A stretch of DNA of 57,384 nucleotides, from the NCBI GenBank assembly GCA_018064645.1, contig JAGHUT010000020.1:1-57384 (forward strand), read 5' to 3'. Source of the stretch: Candidatus Crickella merdequi. GTDB taxonomy: Bacteria > Bacillota > Clostridia > Peptostreptococcales > Anaerovoracaceae. The notes below the pieces were generated by a model that saw only the letters and a list, made by a program, of their open reading frames with translations, was not told where the DNA came from and searched no databases. Position numbers and translations under genes: made by a program. How positions within the stretch are numbered: the first letter of the stretch is position 1; each line of letters starts with the position of its first letter. Below are positions 43,695-49,651 of the stretch, one piece after another.

Positions 43695-43729
43695 AAAAAG
43701 CACAGGGGTTAATGTCCCCTATGCTTTTT
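43695..43729. terminator. Terminator overlapping the yjdF stop codon
   Basis: AAAAAGCACAGGGG and CCCCTATGCTTTTT arms around a seven-base loop containing the yjdF stop codon. It has T-runs on both sides and serves both strands. Confidence 0.8.
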
Positions 43730-44125
43730 GCGTTTTTTCTGCTGCTTCATCTCAAATTTACGTTGTTCCTCAGCACGCTTTTGTTCACGACTCCTGCATT
43801 TACGCTCGGCTTTATTTTGTTCATGCTGCAGTTTAAGTGCTTGCTGTGCCTTGGTTCCAACACCTTTTTCCTGCATTTGCTTTCTGGCTTCACGTTGCAT
43901 GCGCTTAGGATTTTTTCGTACTTCGTTTACAACAGTATCCACAGCTGGACTGTAATGCGGGTTATATCAAATCTTCAATATAAACTGATATACTTCCGCA
44001 TCGCTGGGTTCGCTTCCAAATATGACTTTCGCCACACTTAACTTGTTGTTTTCAATTCGTTCAAACAACCCTGCCCAATACGTGCCATCAAAATAGACTG
44101 TAACCTGACCGTATAATGTGTCCAT
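43709..44125 (-). pseudogene. yjdF: YjdF-family protein gene interrupted by in-frame TGA
   Basis: The gene encodes a YjdF (DUF2992) protein, a small basic protein linked to a riboswitch for nitrogen-containing aromatic compounds. The N-terminal part begins MDTLYGQVTVYFDGTYWAG and runs to QFILKI. An in-frame TGA at 43967-43969 follows; the same frame then continues as YNPHYSPAVDTVVNEVRKNP and the Arg/Lys/Gln-rich tail to 43709. So 139 codons are intact except for one stop. No frameshift is needed. This is a nonsense mutation, or less likely read-through. The ATG at 44125 has GAGGAGGG at good spacing. Internal restart at a downstream ATG (43942) has no clear site. Confidence 0.75.
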
Positions 44126-44301
44126 GTTTCCCTCCTCATAAAATATATTCAGAGAATGGACAACCCGGAGGGGCAGGTTACTTACCACGCTGATACGTGA
44201 CGGCCGGGCTACCTTCCGGCTCTAGCATGCAAAAGCACACATTGCGTTTTTATCTCTGTTTTATTAATTAGGCAATGCCCGACTAATAAACACCTATTTG
44301 T
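44126..44301 (-). ncRNA. Candidate yjdF riboswitch leader
   Basis: A 175-base leader between a good promoter and yjdF. It contains AAAACGCAATGTGTGC followed by TTTTGCATGCTAGAGCCGG, stems GCCGG...CCGGC and CACG...CGTG, and a CCCCTCC tract that can pair with the GAGGAGGG ribosome site. yjdF genes are commonly preceded by the yjdF RNA, which controls translation by hiding the ribosome site. I assign it by position and layout; I could not align it to the family model. Confidence 0.65.
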
Positions 44302-44307
44302 ACATTA

Positions 44308-44336
44308 ATTATACACTATTTAAGGGCATGTGTCAT
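44308..44336 (-). promoter_or_regulatory. Promoter of yjdF
   Basis: On the minus strand: ATGACA (44336-44331), 17-base spacer, TATAAT (44313-44308). Transcription would start near 44301 and run through the yjdF leader. Confidence 0.8.
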
Positions 44337-44366
44337 TTCTCTCAAGCAAAGTGGTATGCTCTGTGA

Positions 44367-44403
44367 CTTGATTGACCCGCCCCAAAATGGTGTATCGCTT
44401 GCA
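44367..44403 (+). repeat. Diverged array repeat R0 upstream of cas1
   Basis: CTTGATTGACCCGCCCC then AAAATGGTGTATCGCTTGC: a 37-base relative of the 36-bp repeat of the 46.5-49 kb array, in the same orientation, with one to two extra C and changed ends. It is closest to the variant repeat R6. It could be a stray array unit. It could also be a tracrRNA-style anti-repeat: a plus-strand transcript would pair with the reverse-strand repeat over most of its length with an asymmetric bulge. A TGGTATGCT extended -10 lies six bases before it on the plus strand. Confidence 0.6.
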
Positions 44404-44471
44404 AAAAAATAAGCACTATTGCTCGAGGTGAAGAGGTCCAATCCCTCAACAGCAAGAGCTGTGCTTACTTT
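44404..44471 (-). ncRNA. Candidate structured small RNA next to R0
   Basis: From the minus-strand promoter at 44478-44506 a transcript of about 68 bases would form a long stem: AAGCAC with GTGCTT, TTGCT with AGCAA and GAGG with CCTC inside, followed by ATTTTTTT as terminator just before R0. On the plus strand the same sequence follows R0 and would be the hairpin after an anti-repeat. No known RNA family is recognised. Confidence 0.45.
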
Positions 44472-44477
44472 AAGGAA

Positions 44478-44506
44478 AGTATAGATGTTTTCTAGGTAAA
44501 AATCAA
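44478..44506 (-). promoter_or_regulatory. Promoter of the small RNA candidate
   Basis: On the minus strand: TTGATT (44506-44501), 17-base spacer, TATACT (44483-44478). Confidence 0.65.
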
Positions 44507-44515
44507 CAATCAAAA

Positions 44516-44535
44516 GGCGGAATAAACATTCCGCC
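44516..44535 (-). terminator. Hairpin upstream of the small RNA promoter
   Basis: GGCGGAAT-AAAC-ATTCCGCC with a TTTTG tail on the minus strand. It may end a leftward transcript coming from 44.6 kb. From 44536 to 44903 I see no gene: open frames there are short, lack ribosome sites and match nothing. Confidence 0.6.
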
Positions 44536-44903
44536 GTCTCTCAGCAAAAATGACAGCTTTTTTCTTCGAAAAAACTGTTATTCTTGTTTTTTGAGAAGGT
44601 TTCGGCGGTTTCGAACTACAAACTTCTTCGAAAGATGGATTGTTTTACAACTTTGCACAAAAGCGCGCAATAATAGCACGAATTTTTCGCTTTTTTTCCT
44701 AAATAGCAGTCGAATTCGCTCATTTTGCATAAATGAGCTGTCATTTCGCTTTCAAGTAAGGTGCACAAATTGCGGTAAACGCACCACTGATCGCCCTGTT
44801 TTTTCAGTCTGTTTGGGCATATTTCATGATTTTCGTTTTGCCCATATATGCCCAAACTCATGGTGCAGAGATTCGAAAGACGATGCACAAATCAGGAAAA
44901 AGC

Positions 44904-45036
44904 ATTCAAAATAGTAGAGGTCATATTTACTAACGAGCGTTAAGGGAGGCACCTGAACCCCCAGTGTTTTCAATGGGCATAGAAAAAGCCCCGAGATTTC
45001 TCTCGAGGCTATGTGGTGCGCGATCAGGGGTTCGAA
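44904..45036 (-). repeat. Partial tRNA-Lys 3' end with flank, duplicated att region
   Basis: The 23 bases at 45014-45036 (TGGTGCGCGATCAGGGG then TTCGAA) match the 3' end of the tRNA-Lys gene at 49292-49314 with one mismatch. The flank is related as well: a terminator hairpin (GCCTCGAGA/TCTCGGGGC), a GTGTTTTCA motif and an ATTCAAAAT stretch occur in the same order at both places. This is the footprint of integration into the 3' end of tRNA-Lys and marks the left border of the island that carries cas1-cas2. Confidence 0.7.
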
Positions 45037-45104
45037 GCGACAAGCTTTTGCTGGCAAATCGTTGAAAAATGGTGGTTTTGACACGCTGCCCACGGATGCG
45101 GTTC

Positions 45105-45139
45105 CCCTTCTTGCTCCCGCGAGCGAGAAGGGTGCTTTT
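45105..45139 (+). terminator. Strong hairpin before cas1
   Basis: A 12-bp stem CCCTTCTTGCTC/GAGCGAGAAGGG with CCGC loop followed by TGCTTTTG. It may be a terminator insulating cas1 or part of an RNA; nothing else in 45037-45190 is recognised. Confidence 0.5.
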
Positions 45140-45196
45140 GTAGGGGGACCTTACGACCCTGGGAAATATTTGGACAAGATTTATAGCTTTTGCAAT

Positions 45197-45221
45197 TATA
45201 ATTAATGTATAAATTAGGAGG
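45197..45221 (+). promoter_or_regulatory. cas1 -10 box and ribosome binding site
   Basis: TATAAT at 45197-45202 with no good -35 at 17 bases, and AGGAGG at 45216-45221, six bases before a GTG start. The leader is very short, about 15-20 bases. Confidence 0.5.
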
Positions 45222-45227
45222 CTAGTC

Positions 45228-46133
45228 GTGGGCTTTAGAACAGTTGAAATAAGTAAGGCGTGTGAGATTCATATTAAAGACGGGCAACTGGAAGTAACAT
45301 CTAAAGATGGTATGACCTTAATTCCTGTTGAGGATATAAATCAGATTATGGTTCATGGTGCAAATATAAGACTTTCAACGATGGACTTATCTATACTTAG
45401 CCAAAACAAAGTAGCAGTAACGACATTGGATGAGAAGTACCTTCCGACAGCAATAGTACTACCGTTTGAGGGTAATTCGCGGCAATCTAAAATGATGCAC
45501 GCACAGATTGCAACCGACAGGGAGATATATTTAGATCTGTGGTGCCGGATTATTAAACAAAAGATTTACAATCAATCACGGGCCTTATCTATCATGGGTC
45601 TTGATGGAGCAGAAGATATTATCAAATATGCTGAGGGAGTTTCTTTCGATAATGTAAATCGGATGGAGGCATTGGCGGCAAAAGAATATTTTGCATATTA
45701 TCATGCCGGTTTGAATCGAAGGACAGACGATCCTGTTAACAGTAGATTAAATTATGGATATGCAGTGGTCAGAAGTGCCATAGTCAGAAGTCTTGTTGCA
45801 TCTGGCTTTCACCCAACCTTTGGAATACATCATGACAGTCAGTTAAATGCATTTAATCTTGCGGATGATCTTATAGAACCATATCGAGCAATGGTAGATG
45901 TTGTTGCTCATAATAATGTTGGAACAAATCTGCAATTATCAAAGGTTGAACGAAAAGCAATAGCACATATCCTGCATAATGCATGCATGGTATGCGGAGC
46001 AAAGGTAAATGTTATGGCATCTATTGATATTATGGTAGAAAGTCTTAAAAGGATTATTCTTGATAAATCGTCAGAACCGCTTCAGCTGCCAACTATTCTC
46101 CCTGTTGAAAGTATGGAGGGAATAACGGAATGA
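45228..46133 (+). CDS. cas1: Cas1 integrase, type II-like
   Basis: A 301-residue Cas1, the integrase that inserts spacers into CRISPR arrays together with Cas2. It has the type II pattern: start GFRTVEISK, then IRLSTMDLSILSQNKVAV and KYLPTAIVLPFEG. The metal-binding active-site residues are present: E147 (RMEALAAKEYF), H201/H202 (GIHHDSQLNAF) and the Asp/Glu cluster at 213-217 (LADDLIEPYR). So it should be catalytically able. It overlaps cas2 by four bases. No cas9 or csn2 lies in the window. An array with very long spacings follows cas2. GTG start with AGGAGG. Confidence 0.95.
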   Translation: MGFRTVEISKACEIHIKDGQLEVTSKDGMTLIPVEDINQIMVHGANIRLSTMDLSILSQNKVAVTTLDEKYLPTAIVLPFEGNSRQSKMMHAQIATDREIYLDLWCRIIKQKIYNQSRALSIMGLDGAEDIIKYAEGVSFDNVNRMEALAAKEYFAYYHAGLNRRTDDPVNSRLNYGYAVVRSAIVRSLVASGFHPTFGIHHDSQLNAFNLADDLIEPYRAMVDVVAHNNVGTNLQLSKVERKAIAHILHNACMVCGAKVNVMASIDIMVESLKRIILDKSSEPLQLPTILPVESMEGITE

Positions 46134-46435
46134 GATTGATTGTAATACTTAGTCCTACTGACAAGTGGGGCACAAAAGCGGAATTTACCAAACTGCGAAA
46201 ATTCCTCTTAAAGGATGGATATATTCGCATTGCTCCTGAAGTTTTTATGAGAATAGTTCAAAACAGAAAAGCAGCAGAGAAGCATTATAGACGAATAGAG
46301 GAGGTTGCTCCCAAAACAGGCACTGTAAGATTGCTTCGAATAACAGAAAAACAATACAAGAACATGTATTATGTGGCTGGTGATGAAGACTATCAGGAAA
46401 AAACAGTTGGAGCAAACTGCCACATAATGATATAA
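46130..46435 (+). CDS. cas2: Cas2, type II-like
   Basis: A 101-residue Cas2 dimer-forming subunit of the adaptation complex. It is recognised by FRKFL-like KLRKFLLKDGYIRI, VFMRIVQNRKAAEKHYRRI and VRLLRITEKQY. The first strand reads MRLIVILSPTDKW: the metal-binding Asp usually found in FDLP at this place is replaced by Ser-Pro. Nuclease activity is therefore unlikely, which does not prevent integration, because Cas2 acts mainly as a scaffold there. The start overlaps the end of cas1 (ATGA-type junction). Its stop is 80 bases from the first array repeat, a distance suited to a leader. Confidence 0.92.
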   Translation: MRLIVILSPTDKWGTKAEFTKLRKFLLKDGYIRIAPEVFMRIVQNRKAAEKHYRRIEEVAPKTGTVRLLRITEKQYKNMYYVAGDEDYQEKTVGANCHIMI

Positions 46436-46520
46436 AGTAAGCAAATAATAGAGTGAATTGTTTTTCTCGGTACTATATGCAGTACTGAAAAAGATGAAAT
46501 ATACAAGATGTAATACTTGA

Positions 46521-46760
46521 ATGACCCGCCAAAACTGGTGTATCGTTCAACCAAAAGGGACATTGATATTGATAAAAAAGCAAGAAGAGGATTTCTTGGC
46601 TGTCATTATACGTCTTGCGCTTGAATCTGACACACAAGGTTATAAAAATTCTATATTAACATTTCATAGGATCAGAAAACGTTCAATAAGAAGTAAGATT
46701 AAAAAAAGTGTCACAATATATGAAAAAGATGGTATAATAAAAAAAGAATTATTGAAGTAG
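46521..46760 (+). CDS. Short frame starting inside repeat R1
   Basis: The first interval holds a 79-codon frame whose ATG lies in the repeat (MTRQNWCIVQ is repeat-encoded). The following 69 residues are basic, with RIRKRSIRSKIKKS near the end. No ribosome site precedes the ATG. I do not recognise it; it may be the tail of a captured gene fused by chance to the repeat. A terminator-like GCACGGTAAACCGTGC with T6 closes the interval before R2. Confidence 0.3.
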   Translation: MTRQNWCIVQPKGTLILIKKQEEDFLAVIIRLALESDTQGYKNSILTFHRIRKRSIRSKIKKSVTIYEKDGIIKKELLK

Positions 46761-47028
46761 AAGAATGTGTCGTCTACACACCTATAAGGTCAAAAGAGAT
46801 GCGGGAAATGGCAGACCCGCCAATAATTCTTCGAAATAGAAGAAGCACGGTAAACCGTGCTTTTTTCCTTGAATGACCCGCCAAAACTGGTGTATCGTTC
46901 AACTGACTGTACCTTCCATGTGCTTTTAATGTCTTCCCTGCCTGGACAGCCCGTCAGGGCATAATAAAAGAGAGCCTCTCGGCTCTCTGATTAACTTTAT
47001 TTTATTAGTTTACGTGGTGTCTCAACAA

Positions 47029-47301
47029 CTACGCTGGTAACCTACTGGACTCATAGTCTCTTGTTAAAGCTCCGGTGTTTATGTCTATCAAGACATGAGC
47101 TGCATACTCCATAGGAGTTTCGCCACCAAAAGACCATTCCACGTCACGGGTATCCATTCCAAGCCAATAATGAAAGAGGCCATCATTAAGTATTCCGCAT
47201 GAAGCGCAGCAGTCGTCTTTATGCTGCATAACAAAATGCCTGCCTATCATATCAATGCAAGCGTCGAGTGCCAAACTTTTAAGCTCGGATTTTTCTATCA
47301 T
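47029..47301 (-). CDS. Small hypothetical protein in interval 2
   Basis: A complete 90-residue gene on the minus strand with AGGAGGG eight bases before the ATG and a GAGAGCC-GAGAGG-type terminator after it (46970-46990). The protein has CASCG and a DCC pair, and aromatic residues, but no known domain. It is the only interval that contains what looks like a whole expression unit, so the element may carry cargo and not only fragments. Confidence 0.55.
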   Translation of the reverse strand: MIEKSELKSLALDACIDMIGRHFVMQHKDDCCASCGILNDGLFHYWLGMDTRDVEWSFGGETPMEYAAHVLIDINTGALTRDYESSRLPA

Positions 47302-47429
47302 AAATCAGCCCTCCTTCTATTTTTAGTAATTTTACTCCAGTCTGCACAGAAAAATCAAGGGTGTGCGGCCCGATTTAATCAAACAAGTTTTCACTTGAAT
47401 GACCCGCCAAAACTGGTGTATCGTTCAAC

Positions 47430-47805
47430 TAAAAAAAGCTCAGATATATCAGAGGCTACGAGGGACCAATTCCCAAGCAGCATGAAAGTATCTGAACTTG
47501 AGGATAGAATATCACAGTTCAACGAGAAACTCAATACTTATAAGAAAAATCGTGGAATAAATTATTCTATATCAGATTATGCTAATGATACTTCTGCCAA
47601 CAGTAACACCAACAAAAATTCCATAGAGGTTGAGTCAGCACTTGATGATCAGGGAGTAGCACTTACAGAAAGTGGTACAGCGGTTAGATATTCGGTAGAG
47701 TCATGGGCAAACACAAAGAAAGATAAACTCAAGGAGAAGCTGCTTGCTGTTGTAGACAAGGATGGAAATCCAATCTACAGCGAAGAAGAAGTTGATCTTG
47801 AATGA
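47430..47805 (+). pseudogene. Internal piece of a mobile-element protein in interval 3
   Basis: The whole interval is one open frame without its own start, entered from the repeat. It reads SSMKVSELEDRISQFNEKLN, then a Ser/Asn/Thr-rich linker, then RYSVESWANTKKDKLKEKLL and PIYSEEEVDLE. The style resembles linker segments of very large proteins of conjugative elements and phages of gut Clostridia. The frame ends at a stop just inside repeat R4. Both ends are cut by the repeats, so this is a fragment. Confidence 0.5.
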
Positions 47806-47917
47806 CCCGCCAAAACTGGTGTATCGTTCAACGCAGGCAGTGATAGTTTGAATGTGGACGAGGACTTATACGATGTTACTATGAGGTATCTGAGTGACTT
47901 ATGGGGGTTCGATTATG

Positions 47918-48139
47918 AAAGGCGAAAGATATGATGAGTACATGGCGAAATGCAATGCCGTTATTAGAGCCTACGCGGAAGAGGAAGACGCAATAATGAA
48001 AAAATATCGGGATAAATACGGACCTTTTGACGAACAAGTGGGGCGTATGTGTTCTCGAGAATTAAGACCTCTTGAAAAGCACCGTAATAAACAGCTTAAT
48101 GAGTTGAAAGCTGAATATCGCGATGTGTTTGATGAATAA
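47918..48139 (+). CDS. Small charged protein in interval 4
   Basis: A 73-residue helical, highly charged protein (MKGERYDEYMAKCNAV start; ends LKAEYRDVFDE). No recognised family. It is followed after 12 bases by the beginning of a YjcQ-like gene with its own GGAGG site, as in phage gene strings. Confidence 0.45.
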   Translation, partial: KGERYDEYMAKCNAVIRAYAEEEDAIMKKYRDKYGPFDEQVGRMCSRELRPLEKHRNKQLNELKAEYRDVFDE

Positions 48140-48151
48140 TGGAGGCACACA

Positions 48152-48289
48152 ATGGCTAAGAATGATATGCCGGTCATAATCTACAAGATACTCAAGTATC
48201 TGTACGAGTGCATGAAAGCCGGCAAGCAACCTGATGAGACAGACTTCTGCGCTGAATCTAAGTTGATAAGCATACCGCAGTTGTCTTGA
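48152..48289 (+). pseudogene. Truncated YjcQ-like gene cut by repeat R5
   Basis: The 45-residue frame MAKNDMPVIIYKILKYLYEC, then MKAGKQPDETD, matches the N-terminus of YjcQ-type phage proteins, which are about 100 residues long. The frame runs into repeat R5 and stops at a TGA inside it. The gene has been cut at its middle by the repeat border, showing that the interval boundaries ignore gene boundaries. Confidence 0.5.
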
Positions 48290-48320
48290 ATGACCCGCCA
48301 AAACTGGTGTATCGTTCAAC

Positions 48321-48505
48321 CGAGTAGAGAGACACTAGTTAAGACAATTGGTCACGAATATGTGCACTGTCAGCAAATCAGCGAGTATGGTTTGGTACAG
48401 GATAGTGTACAGATAGGACGGTTTGAAAGAGAAGAGAGCGCTTCAGAGGAGAAATGGTGGGCATCATACCAAGAGAAAAAGAGCTCAAATACAAAACAAG
48501 ATTAG
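48321..48505 (+). pseudogene. C-terminal piece with HExxH-like motif in interval 5
   Basis: The frame begins in repeat R5 and reads RETLVKTIGHEYVHCQQISE and then FEREESASEEKWWASYQEKK to a stop. HEYVH is the HExxH zinc motif of ImmA/IrrE- or minor-head-type metalloproteases of mobile elements. The N-terminus is missing. It overlaps the start of the next small gene (48454), an arrangement usual in compact mobile DNA. Confidence 0.45.
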
Positions 48506-48714
48506 AGCTGGTAGAGGGGTTACAGGCACTTCTTGAAGCTAAAATTTCGGTGTGCCCTATTTGTGGAGGCGTGTTGCAGGCGGACTTCTACAGGTGGGAG
48601 GATGGACTGGGATACGGCATGATTTTCTGTGACAACTGCGAGTCAAGGTATAACATTTGTCGAATTAAATATCCAGATTATACAAAGGCCAATACGATAC
48701 TCCTCAGGGACTAG
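48454..48714 (+). CDS. Small zinc-ribbon protein in interval 5
   Basis: An 86-residue protein with two CxxC pairs, CPICGGVLQAD near residue 36 and CDNCESRYNIC near residue 61, a likely zinc ribbon. A CAGAGGAGAA site precedes its ATG. It is complete, ending 11 bases before repeat R6. It has the look of a small phage or ICE gene. Confidence 0.5.
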   Translation: MVGIIPREKELKYKTRLELVEGLQALLEAKISVCPICGGVLQADFYRWEDGLGYGMIFCDNCESRYNICRIKYPDYTKANTILLRD

Positions 48715-48992
48715 CAATCAAATAACTTGAATGACCCGCCCAAAATGGTGTATCGTTCAAAAAAAGTATTAGAGAAAAAATAAAGGGTGCGGTCCACCGC
48801 CAAACCCGGCAGTGAAACACACCCTTTGATTCATAGATACATATCTACGACGACTATATCATACATAGTAGCATTGTCAAGCAATTCAGGCGCTCTTGAG
48901 AGTGCTTTTTGTGCACTCGTAGCTCAGAGGGAAGAGCGGAAGACTGCACAGCCTTCCTTGAATGACCCGCCGAAACTGGGGTATCGTTTAAT

Positions 48993-49128
48993 TGATGTGG
49001 GTATAAACATCAACACAGTAAGATCGCTGGCTGGCCATGCGGATGAGAGAACAACATACTACAACTATTGCTTCGACAGAGCGCCTGATGCCGAGAAGAA
49101 ACATCTTGTAGAGATGGCGCTGTCGTGA
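48993..49128 (+). pseudogene. C-terminal remnant of a tyrosine recombinase
   Basis: Directly after repeat R7 the frame continues as LIDVGININTVRSLAGHADE, then RTTYYNYCF to a stop. This is the end of a tyrosine integrase: the His of AGHADERTT and the catalytic Tyr region (YYNYCF) are present, while the Arg, Lys and HxxR parts are missing. It ends 164 bases before the tRNA-Lys gene, where an island integrase is expected. The repeat R7 therefore replaced or cut the rest of the gene. Confidence 0.65.
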
Positions 49129-49149
49129 TAAAGCGGTGAATATAAGAGT

Positions 49150-49196
49150 ATTCAAGGAATTCAAAAAGTATTCAAAAAGTATTCAAAATGTATTAG
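49150..49196 (+). repeat. Tandem direct repeats next to the att site
   Basis: GTATTCAAAAA-type units occur in a row between the integrase stop and the tRNA gene. They look like arm-type integrase-binding sites of an attachment region. A single related unit (GCATTCAAAATAG) occurs at the left border near 44904. Confidence 0.5.
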
Positions 49197-49262
49197 AAGC
49201 CGACTTGTTAAACGGCGTTTGAGATAAACCCTGAAACCCGGTGTTTTCAGGGGTAAAAGAAA

Positions 49263-49285
49263 AACCTCATCCATCGGATGAGGTT
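49263..49285 (-). terminator. Terminator of tRNA-Lys
   Basis: AACCTCATCC and GGATGAGGTT arms, followed on the minus strand by TTTTCT, seven bases after the tRNA 3' end. Confidence 0.8.
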
Positions 49286-49291
49286 AAATGT

Positions 49292-49367
49292 TGGTGCGCG
49301 AGCAGGGGTTCGAACCCTGGACATCCTGATTAAGAGTCAGGTGCTCTGCCAGCTGAGCTAATCGCAC
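49292..49367 (-). tRNA. tRNA-Lys (CTT anticodon)
   Basis: A 76-base tRNA with encoded CCA. D arm GCTC...GAGC, anticodon stem CCTGA/TCAGG with loop CTCTTAA (anticodon CTT), T arm CAGGG-TTCGAAC-CCCTG and an acceptor stem with one T-C mismatch at pair 7-66. Its 3' 23 bases are repeated at 45014-45036, showing use as an integration site. Confidence 0.93.
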
Positions 49368-49651
49368 ATATTCTTTATTTCGTGACCGCTTGTCTATAAT
49401 AGCACTCGAGAAAGAGTGTGTCAAGCAAAAAAATAAAATTTTTCAAAAATAATTTGTTGCTGCTGCGGAATGGCTTCGAAGAGCAACGGGTTTTGTATTA
49501 TTGCACACACAAAGCAACTAAACAAGAGGTAATTTGCATAATGTTTGAAATTTAAGCGCAAAAGGTGTATTATGGTAACGATTATATATTACAATAGGTA
49601 ATGTGGGGAAATAGGTTTATGCCTATAATATAAAAACTGGAGGTAAACATA

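Larger units (their letters stand above)
46516..48992. CRISPR. CRISPR-like array with seven 36-bp repeats and 195-490 bp intervals
   Basis: Repeats start at 46516, 46868, 47394, 47797, 48285, 48726 and 48957. The unit begins CTTGAATGACCCGCC and ends GTGTATCGTTCAAC; ends are inverted (TTGAA/TTCAA), and in reverse it starts GTTGAAC like 36-bp type II repeats. The first five are identical; the sixth has CAAAATGG for AAAACTGG and the last has four or more changes, so decay grows away from cas1-cas2. Intervals are 316, 490, 367, 452, 405 and 195 bases, about ten times normal spacers, and contain gene pieces. I annotate it as CRISPR-like because of these features; it may instead be a dispersed element. 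Confidence 0.6.

Noticed and set aside
43967-43969. Selenocysteine at the TGA of yjdF
   Set aside because: YjdF proteins have no cysteine or selenocysteine at this place, and I see no convincing stem-loop just after the TGA.
44824-45093. Open frame on the minus strand across the left att region
   Set aside because: It reads through a terminator hairpin and partial tRNA sequence, has no ribosome site, and such frames are common artefacts at tRNA integration sites.
46812-46825. Possible half repeat (GACCCGCCAATAA) inside interval 1
   Set aside because: Only about ten bases match the array repeat and the ends are missing; chance is likely.
48900-48956. tRNA-like 5' half (TAGCTCAGAGGG, AAGAGC) in interval 6
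   Set aside because: The D arm looks convincing, but the anticodon stem pairs poorly and the 3' half is absent because R7 follows. It may be a cut phage tRNA piece; it is not annotated as a tRNA gene.
46516-48992. Integron cassette array
   Set aside because: The repeats are 36 bases without the R''/L'' and L'/R' structure of attC, no integron integrase is present, and most intervals hold cut genes rather than whole cassettes.
45228-48992. Ordinary type II-C CRISPR-Cas locus
   Set aside because: No cas9 sequence is found on either strand, and no repeat pair is spaced at the usual 30-40 bases.
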